Source: an uncultured Cytophagales bacterium
Lineage (GTDB): Bacteria; Bacteroidota; Bacteroidia; Cytophagales; Thermoflexibacteraceae
Length of the DNA: 64,000 nt
Direction: 5' to 3'
Assembly (NCBI GenBank): GCA_938039675.1
Contig: CALHUI010000003.1
Coordinates: 310,001 to 374,000 of the forward strand
Below the pieces are notes generated by a model. It searched no databases and was not told where the DNA came from. It saw nothing but the letters and a program-made list of their open reading frames with translations. Numbering within the stretch: position 1 is the stretch's first letter; the number at the start of each line of letters is the position of its first letter. Shown in pieces: positions 63,488 through 64,000 of this stretch. The position numbers and the translations under genes are program-made.

Positions 63488-64000
63488 ATGTCGTCAGCAC
63501 TGCAACAGCGGCTTTCCCGAAGCTCTCCCGTCGTCTTTTCTGCCTATGCCGCAGGGGCGGCTTTTTGTGCCTATACCTGTATTTTCGCCTTGCGAAAGTC
63601 TTTCACGGCTGCCACATTTGAGGGCTTCTCTTTTGCGGGGATAGATTATAAAATCTGGCTGATTACGGCGCAGGTGCTGGGCTATATGTTGTCCAAATTC
63701 ATCGGTATCAAGCTGATTGCTGAAATGTCGCGGGGCAAACGGGCGCTAAGCATTGCCGTTATGGTTGCCATTGCGCTGGCTTCATGGGTCGGGTTTGCAC
63801 TTGTGCCGCCACCCTATAACATTATCTGTCTGTTTTTCAACGGCTTGCCCTTAGGCATGGGTTGGGGGCTGATGATTGGTTATTTGGAAGGGCGGCGTGT
63901 AACCGAAGTACTGGGAGCAGGGTTATCTGTGAGTTTCATTTTCTCTTCGGGAATTTCTAAAACTATTGGCCTGTGGGTAATTAATGGTTGGGGAGTCAGC
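63488..64000 (+). CDS. DUF5690-family membrane protein, 3' end cut by window
   Basis: From the ATG at 63488 an open frame of 171 codons runs off the right edge without a stop. It encodes a hydrophobic protein whose segments CIFALRKSFTAATFEGFSF, WLITAQVLGYMLSKFIGIKLIAEM and FNGLPLGMGWGLMIGYLEGRR match the DUF5690 family, which is built like a 12-helix MFS carrier. The substrate is unknown. The 139 bases after ribD hold no other gene. Confidence 0.85.
   Translation, partial: MSSALQQRLSRSSPVVFSAYAAGAAFCAYTCIFALRKSFTAATFEGFSFAGIDYKIWLITAQVLGYMLSKFIGIKLIAEMSRGKRALSIAVMVAIALASWVGFALVPPPYNIICLFFNGLPLGMGWGLMIGYLEGRRVTEVLGAGLSVSFIFSSGISKTIGLWVINGWGVS

Overview
The window looks like part of a Bacteroidota chromosome, most likely from the order Cytophagales. 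The evidence is a SusC/SusD outer-membrane pair, the type IX secretion protein PorQ, the Bacteroidota families DUF4494, DUF1343/NamZ, GSCFA and DUF5690, promoters resembling the Bacteroidota form (TTTG, about 20 bp, TAnnTTTG), and almost no Shine-Dalgarno sequences. The genus cannot be told from the sequence. There are no rRNA genes, insertion sequences, phage genes or CRISPR arrays. Four tRNA genes are present.

Layout. 1-6239: the 3' end of a GAF-PAS-PAS-SpoIIE phosphatase, then SiaB-like and SiaC-like proteins (a phospho-threonine partner switch), then a TerB/FHA-like/ABCG-type transporter. 6335-7700: two small exported proteins. 7769-14812, minus strand: a LytTR response regulator, a very large FG-GAP/ASPIC lipoprotein, a 2-hydroxyacid dehydrogenase, an FkbM methyltransferase and an M42 peptidase. 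14813-25467: mixed metabolism (pfkA, hemB, a lactate-permease relative, a class V aminotransferase, an EEP-family phosphodiesterase) with two decayed genes, a sialate O-acetylesterase carrying nonsense and frameshift lesions and a DUF1080 gene with its centre missing. 25472-30013: tRNA-Pro, a YajQ protein, and a MORN-repeat protein translationally coupled to a large exported protein. 30337-35404: a SusC-SusD-lipoprotein operon with no enzymes beside it. 35899-41557: an orphan cytochrome oxidase subunit III, a globin, an esterase, a frameshifted cyclase and a tRNA Ser-Pro-Arg operon. 41648-50643: aspS, a frameshifted porin, an FtsX/LolE permease, then namZ-porQ-plsC-M20 peptidase. 50760-54496: an SDR and the tightly packed minus-strand operon MFS-surE-dtd-MazG. 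54595-58071: aroK and the methionine locus metY-metX. 58389-64000: recJ, a nitrilase-family amidase, hisA, ribD and the start of a DUF5690 membrane protein.

The most striking feature is the metY leader. A promoter, a SAM-I (S-box) riboswitch and, 8 bases after its closing helix, a 49-codon reading frame ending Arg-Met-Cys7-stop precede metY. This suggests two sensors stacked in one leader, one for SAM and one for charged tRNA-Cys through ribosome stalling. Downstream is an in-frame duplication of the Cys-codon tract and a hairpin. The second most interesting locus is the SiaB/SiaC switch: its SiaC has a threonine at position 68, the phosphosite number known in Pseudomonas SiaC, but the next gene is an ABC exporter with an FHA-like region rather than a diguanylate cyclase.

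Several genes are broken. Some carry many lesions and are real pseudogenes. Two (cyclase, porin) carry a single one-base shift and could be sequencing errors.
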